From Smallanthus sonchifolius (taxonomy: Eukaryota; Streptophyta; Magnoliopsida; Asterales; Asteraceae): 64,000 nucleotides of DNA. How positions within the stretch are numbered: the first letter of the stretch is position 1; each line of letters begins with the position of its first letter. Below the pieces are notes generated by a model, which saw only the letters and a program-made list of their open reading frames with translations, ran no database searches and was not told where the DNA came from. Shown here in pieces: positions 11,901 through 19,662 of the stretch. Made by a program: the position numbers and the translations under genes. Location: NCBI GenBank assembly GCA_023525975.1, contig CM042030.1, positions 21,694,350 to 21,758,349 of the forward strand, given 5' to 3'.

Positions 11901-14900
11901 TGACTCATTTGAACTGGGGAAAAAGGATTTGCAGTCCCCCGCCTTACCACTCGGCCATGCCGCCAAAACGATAATGAATCGACGTCGACTATAACCTCTA
12001 GCCTTCCAAGCTAACGATGCCAACCTTCGATAGTGATGGTTATATTTTCCGGAAGCGCGTCTTCAATAATCGACTTAAAGGGCATAAAAGAAAAACCATA
12101 GACCGACCCAGTAAAATCATTGCATTTTTTGGTAGTGAAATGCAAAAAAAGTTTGTTGGTATTATCAACAAACTTATAAGTTGCAACATTTGTAGTTTTG
12201 TACCAAGACTGGGTTTTTCTATGTAGAAATCACCATTTTCTTTAAGCAGTTTATCAAATTTTTGAATCTAATCTTTTTTGAACATTATCTTGGATTTTAC
12301 TTCCCTTACAAAATAAAGGAAATAAGTTTAGTTTCATAATAAAATATGAGTTTATTGATACATTTTTACTGCATTAATGCATGTTTAACAACTTAAAAGT
12401 ACCTGCTCTTCCATTAAAACCATATTAATAGAATAAAATTCATTGGGGATGTTATTATCCGCCTCTTTCCATAAACGAATTATTCGCAACTTCATGGTGT
12501 AGTTATCTTTGGATACATCAAGATCCTTAATGAACGTGATGCTTTTGGACTCCATTAAACTGTTATTGATAAGAAAGAAACGGGATACATTAAAATATTA
12601 ACAAACTTAGCAGTTTTCCTTTAAGCAATTGAGTTTATTTAAATAACAAACTTATCAGTTAAAAAAGCAGTTTGAAGGATAATCATTATCTGCAATATGT
12701 AAATAGTATTAGTCAAAATTATCAGAAGTCAAAATGTATTGATGTAAATGTAATGACAGAAGCCATTATCTACAATACCACTTATTCAAAAAAAATATAC
12801 AAAAATTAAGAGTGTATTCTATTACCAGTACAAAAGGGGGTCAATACAGTTTAAATGGTCTCATGTGCCGTACCAAAAGCAATTTCAAGGTTAGTCAAAA
12901 CAGTTAAAAATTAAGAGTGAAATAAGTGATGTAAACAAAAGTTTGAAAACTAATTATGTTCTACTAAACAGAAGTGAAAATGTAGTGACCTCATTCTTGA
13001 CATGTCTTAAATGAAGCCAACATAAACTTAAAATCATCTTAAAATGATTTAAAATTGAACTTTCAAACAATAGGGATGAAAAGATGATTCAAACAGAACA
13101 TGAACATCTAATTTATCTGAAACATGAAAAAGGTATTAGTCAATTAATTCAGAAGATTTTATAAAAAATTAGAGTGTATTCTATTAACTGTACAAAAGCA
13201 TGTCAATAAACTTTAACAGTTTGAAGAATGGTCAGAATAATAGTAAAATGAACAACACATCGAGAGTTGATTATCCAAATAGGTAGAATTTGACCTTGGA
13301 GTCTTGACATTGTCCAAATTCAGTAGAAAATAAATTTCAAAGATGGTCAAAATAATAAAAAATTAACAGTCGAAATAATAAAAAAAAAACAGTCAAAAAT
13401 TATGATCTACTAAACAGAAGTCAAAATAGTCAAAATTATGTACTAAACAGAAGTCAAAACAATCAAATTAACAGTCAAACCAAACAGAAGACAAAATCAG
13501 TGATAATTGTAGCAATAAGAATGTGGACAGCAGTGCAACATAAAACAGGTATATGCAAATTAAAAAAATAGGATATCACATAAATTAAGGACTATATAGT
13601 TGGTACTGTGAGAACGGGTGTTCAAGTTTTGTTATTGGACTAAACTGTGCTGAAGCTATAGTTTAGGATAAAGCAAACCAAACCAAATAAAGCACAAAAA
13701 ACAGGTTGTCCCATTCAGTGTTGTACACCAGATGTGAAGTACAGTTGCTGTTAGACGCCCTCAAACCAAACAGAAGACAAAATCCATGAATTAGTCAAAA
13801 TTTACATTTTAAAGAATAGTCTATATTAGTCAAGATTAACATGTTTGTCATACAACAGAAACTGAAAATTCTTGAAGTAATTGCAGGGTTGCAGACCCAT
13901 AAACATGGACTGATTGACCTAATAGATCCATACATCAAAATCATAATTCAGTACATGGAAATAAATAAAATAAATTTCAAGTATAGTAAAATAGTAGGAA
14001 ATTAAGAGTGAAAATATTAAAAAGAATAGTCATAAAGTTATGATCTATTAAGCAGAAGTCAAAATAGTCAAAATTATCTACTAAACATAAGTAAAAACAA
14101 TCTAATTAAAAGTCATGTAAAAGTCAATATGACGTCCTGGCTTAAATTTTGAACGACATGTTCGTGTTAGTTGCCCTCAAAGTAAAACAAAATGACTATG
14201 CTAAAAGAAAGCTTTAAACCCATTTACAAAGTGTGACAGAAACTAGTATCTATGTGCAGGGCAACTACTTTTGTTGTTAGTGGCCCTCTGACCAAGTAGA
14301 ATGAAAAATCCATGAATTAGTCAAAATTAACATTTTAAAGAACAGTCAAAATTAACATTTTTGTCATACAACAGCAACTGAAAAATCATTTAGTAAGTGC
14401 AGACCCATAAACATGGACTGATTGAATTAATAGATCCATAAATCAAAATCATAATTCAGTACATGAAAATGCAGAACATAAATCAAAAGTTACTATCATT
14501 CGCAGTAATATTTCATGGATCAGAGGCTCTAAAAACACTTGTAATCAAAGTAATGAACAATACAAACTTACTTGACTTGAAGAGAAAGAGAGCAGAGGCG
14601 TAATAACGACCGATGAAATTCTTCGTCCCTCAATCGGTAATCTTTGATTTGAAGAGAAACAGACCAAAAGGAAACGATTTGCTAATCCGAAATAAATATC
14701 CATCGGGGTAACAGTTACCCAAATATGGTATTTTCGTGAGTTGATTTTTGATTGAATCAAAATTCTTGAATGTGTAATTTTAGGGTAAGATTCTGAGGAT
14801 GATTGATAGGAACCAGGAAATAGATTGAATTAAAACAAGAAAATTAAAAGATAGTGGCCTGATTCAAGATAGGCAGTCTCCAATTTCAAGGTTTACAAAC

Positions 14901-17900
14901 CCTAATTTGATAATCAAAAACATCCCCCTAAACCTAAAAACAAAATACGAATATAAAGGACCAAACATAACTGCAGTTTCCTATTTCTTCTCCCCCCACT
15001 AATTCAGTTTTCCCCCACATACGTAACTTCTAATTCTGGGTCAAATCAATATTCCTGATTCAGGTTATGGGCTCACCCAATTCAGCCCAAATGGATTTAG
15101 CCCATTTGCAGGTTCGTATCAATACTTCTGGCCCGAAAAATCGACTTGTCCTCAAGTCGAAAGGAGGGAAAACGTTGTGCCAAGCAATCAGCCATTCAAT
15201 TGTAGGTTGACTGCTTCATGGACCCCTTGATGGGCTAGAACGGAATGTGGTTGCAGGTTAATTCCCCATGTTTCTATAACAGGAAGAGAAGCCATAGGTG
15301 TAGGGTGTCGAAACAACAGATTATGGGTCCATGAACAAACTGAAAACAGAAAATGGGCCCGTAAACTCCTGGGCAGCAACAAAGTAATGGGCTTCCCACA
15401 GCAGATGAAGGTCTTGCAATGGGTCCACTAAACCTGCTACGTCCAATGGTACCGTTAACCCTTTTTTTCTTTAGCCCGAATCCGGGTGCAGCCTGAACAA
15501 AACCCGGTCCAGTAGAGTTTGCCTCCATCCTGTGGTTGGGCTTCCATGTATCTTGTGGTATTTGAGTTTCGCCATGATTGTCTTCCTTGACATGATTGTC
15601 TTCCTTTTCGACGTCTGCTTGTTTTTCTGATTGAACTTCCTTGACATCCATCCAAGCCTTGATTTCTGCAAAATCACCCTTCAATTGCGTCACTATGGAC
15701 TCAAGTTGGGATGCGATTGCAGCTAATTGGGCAGCGAGAGTGTCAGGGTGAGTGACGCTACCTTCGGTATTGCTCCGGGTAAATGGTGCCATCGAATACT
15801 TGATATTGGCAGGGCTGGATTTGCGATTACCCTCATAACTGCTCCAGGTTCGCATCATCGTTGCTTCAATTTCCCGGCAATGGAACCAAATGATAGGAAC
15901 CAGGAAATAGATTGAATTAAAACAAGAAAATTAAAAGATAGTGGCCTGATTCGAGATAGGCAGTCTCCAATTCAAGGTTTACAAACCCTAATTTGATAAT
16001 CAAAAACATCCCCCTAAACCTAAAAACAAAATACGAATATAAAGGACCAAACATAACTGCAGTTTCCTATTTCTTCTCCCCCCACTAATTCAGTTTTCCC
16101 CCACATATGTAACTTCTAATTCTGGGTCAAATCAATATTCCTGATTCAGGTTATGGGCTCACCCAATTCAGCCCAAATGGATTTAGCCCATTTGCAGGTT
16201 CGTATCAATGATTTTGCGGATGATTGAGCGAAACAGACCGATTACTTACTATCTTTATGCGAAAATTTGAATGTTTTCCTTGAATTTGGTTGACTTACCG
16301 ATCGATTGAATCGTTTCCTTTTATAAAAAGCAATTTTGCCCTAAAATTTTCCTCTGTGGAGGTGATACATCGATGTGTTTTCTTGGCGGGAAAAAGAAGA
16401 ATGGAGGCCCTAACAAAGGGTCACGTGTCCCACCATATAGTGATTTATTAGAGTAGAGATAATAATTAATAAGTTTATATTTGTAAAATTCTAAGTTTTA
16501 AATTAACATTTTTTGGTGTTGTTTTGGTCAAACAAAAATTCATGAGGGTCGGTGTCAAAATTTCTTAGAGGTCGCTCGGGATTAGATATTGTATGTAAGA
16601 AATAATTTTTTTTCCATGGGGGTCGGGTGACCCCATTGTTTGGATGTAGGTATGTCACTGACTTTGACCATCCAACTATATATGGATCGACTTGGTTTGT
16701 CTATTGCAAAACCTTTATTTAGAGGTGACCATTTTGACTCATTTACCTTAAAATGAGTTGATTTGGGATATATTTGATCTCCATGGGTCAAGTGAGTAAA
16801 ATAAAAAAATTAGCTGCACATGTTATGGGTCAGACGTGTCAGAGGTATCTGAAAATTTAGATGTTCTTATCACAGTATAGTTTTTGCAATCATATCTAGT
16901 ACACTACTTATTTATGAAGTTAGGAAAACTGACAATTGGTATCGACTATCAACCGATCCAACATGTTTTGACATGTATCAGACGTTACCGGCTTTGGACT
17001 TGTTACCCAACCCACCCATTTCCCAACAATGATTTTTTATTTGTTGAACCTTGAACATCTTTACATGCACACTCAACTAATTCCAAAAGTATCCAACTTT
17101 TTATTTATTTTTTATTTTTTTTTTGTAGATTCTTCGGATTGGATTCTATGAGATTGTAAAGCTGGAGGTCCCTTCATACGCTGTTGTGGATGAGGTAATA
17201 TTAACTATATGGCTTCTTTTTATTAGAGAAAGATTATAAACTAACCCTAACTAGTTTGGTTTGGAATGAAGTGTTTATTGCAATTCGCCTAACTGTATGT
17301 GTAACTGCAGAATGTGCAGCTTGCTAAAATTTCCCTTAGGCCGGGTGCTGGTAACATGGTCAATGGGATTCTGAGGAAGCTCGTTTTGCTTAAGGTTTAA
17401 CCCTTCTCTTATATCACTCAAATCTTCTCATCTAAAAGTAAATTCAACTTGTAATACAAGGACTTTATATTTGGTAATTTTTACTTTTCTTGGTATAGTG
17501 TGACTTCAATGTTTGAATTTAGTTGTAACAGCAATGTCTAAATTTTACGGGTATGCAGGAAACTAACTCTCTTCCTTCACCTCAAGTGGAGGGTGATGAT
17601 CGTGCACAAGCACGTGCTCTTGCTACTCTTCATTCTCATCCAGTTGTAAGTTTGGGCTGACCCACCCAATACTTGGTTTATCGATTTGTTTAATTTCCAT
17701 AAATAGTTAACATTTTAAAAATTATCACGCAATATATTTTTAAGATGATGATCCATTTTATTTGGGTCTATTTAAAGGGCTGTAAACGTTTAAAATACAA
17801 TTTGGGCGAGTTTTAAACCGTTCAGTATTTCTTTTATAGCTAAAATTTCATTTTACCCATGTGATCCGTTAGCAATAAAGCATGCCCTGTATTGACTGGT

Positions 17901-19579
17901 TTTATGTAAATGGGTTGAAAATTTCCTCTCTAATATTGAGCAAAGCCAACTACTTTTTTTAGTGGTGGCAAAACGGTAGTCAGGGTGGAGCTGGCAGGTT
18001 GGGTAACGGGTCAAAACAGGTCTATTAAGGTTGGGCCGGCCATGCATACAACTTTTTATTAATCTATTTTCTTAATTTTGTAAATATCAAATGCGCTAAA
18101 TTTGATTACCGAAACCCTATGCAGTCGATAACACCGATATCTTGGTGATATCTCGGATATCGGCCCATCTGTAGAATATCGGTCCTAAATATCGGTGCCG
18201 AGAATATCGGCGATATTTACCGATATATCGCCGATATTCTAACTTCAAAATATCGGTGTTTTGACCGAGATTATCGGTTTGCCTAAGTTGGGCCTTTTTG
18301 ATATTAGTCTGCCCATTCCACTATTAAAAAGTGTTAGCCTAACTTCAAAACCATAGACAAAAGCCCAAAACCCATGGAATTAAATGACCTAACAAGCTGC
18401 TAAGATGCAATCGGAGGTTCCCACGCTGCTCGGCTGTTGAGTGACCTGCAATCCAACTCCAATCGGGCTTGTTTGGCTGCAATTGAGCATTAATATTAAT
18501 TAATATTATATATATATATATATATATGTATAATTTTATGCATGATATAAAAATTACCGATATCTCACCGATATCCCACCGTGAGAACCGATATCTCAAA
18601 TATCGGTCCTTGACCGATAACCGATATTTTTTCGCATTAACTGCATAGCGGAAACCATATTATCACGGTAATAAAGCGATTTAGGGGGTTTTACGCATTT
18701 GAATACACCTCAGATGGCTTTCGACCCGCTTGATCTGTTTTATTTTTAGTTAAATCTTTTAGCTTAACCTGTTGGACCCGTTAGATATAAAGCATATCCC
18801 AAATCAACACATTTACAGGTATATGGGTTGAATTTGCTACATCTATATGTAAAGGGTTTAATTTCTTCACATAAATTGCCGCTAAAAACTTTTGAATATT
18901 CTGTAGTGGATGGTGAGGCGCTGGATAAAACACCTCGGACGTGAAGAAGCTATTAAGCTGATGATGTGGAATAATAGTGATCCTAGTTTTAGTTTGAGGT
19001 TTGGATTGAAACTTGTCTCTTTTTTAAATTTAAATGATCATTTTATCATTTCTTATAAACTATTGTTAGTTTATTTTAGGGCTAATAGAGGAAAAGGTTA
19101 TACACGATCAAAGCTTGTGTCACGTCTTGAAACATTGAAGGTGCACTTTTATTTTTCAATAAATGTTTAGTTAAATGACAAATTTTAATGTTGTAGTCAA
19201 CTTCTAATTTTCAACAATTTGTATGCTTTTTTGTTAAACTTCAGGTACCCTATGAGCTCTCTCCTCACCTGGATGATTTTATTCGTATTAGCACGGGAAT
19301 GCAGGTACCGCAGTTGTTATGTTCTTTGTGCAATGAAGGCTTTATAATTAGTTTCTGAAAAACTTGTGCATGTGATAATATTTACAGAGTGTTATACAAG
19401 ATGGACTGCTAAAAGAAGGTTTATGTTCTGTCCAAGACGAGAGTGCAGGTTGTGATTTTCATTCAATACTTCATCTGTAATTTCAGATCCCATTGCTCTT
19501 CTTTCTTTTTCACTCTGGTTAGAGTACAAGATATGTAGATTATGACTTGCATGGTTATACACACACATGCACACACATG

Positions 19580-19662
<83 letters not shown>

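Larger units (their letters stand above)
14804..16207 (-). mobile_element. Young non-autonomous LTR retrotransposon (Gypsy-like, gag-only)
   Basis: LTRs at 14,804-15,121 (318 bp) and 15,891-16,207 (317 bp) differ by two transitions and one single-base gap. The exact 5-bp target duplication ATGAT flanks both ends (14,799-14,803 and 16,208-16,212). LTRs start TGATACG and end CCTATCA on the minus strand. A PBS-like TGGTTCCATTGCCGGG follows the 5' LTR. The tail before the 3' LTR (ACTTGAGGACAAGTCG) is usual for Gypsy elements. The 769-bp interior encodes only a gag-like fragment, so it needs another element to move. Confidence 0.92.
11647..16459 (-). mobile_element. Helitron with RPA and helicase remnants
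   Basis: Read on the minus strand, the element starts TCTCTACTC at 16,459. It ends with a hairpin (ACTCGTGTAGTACACGGGT, about 11,660-11,680), a short T/A spacer and CTAG at 11,647. It lies between an A (11,646) and a T (16,460), the AT target Helitrons use, with no duplication. It carries RPA-like exons, a Rep/helicase C-terminus and a tRNA fragment. The Rep domain and most of the helicase are missing, so it is non-autonomous. About 1.4 kb of its length is a later LTR element. Confidence 0.92.
10886..16660. mobile_element. hAT-type element in intron 4, host of the Helitron
   Basis: The left end is CAGTGGC at 10,886 and the right end is GTCACTG at 16,660. The 8 bases ACTTTGAC flank both sides exactly (10,878-10,885 and 16,661-16,668). 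CAGTG ends with an 8-bp duplication fit the hAT superfamily. Without the Helitron (11,647-16,459) the element is about 960 bp and has no transposase, so it is non-autonomous. Confidence 0.88.
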
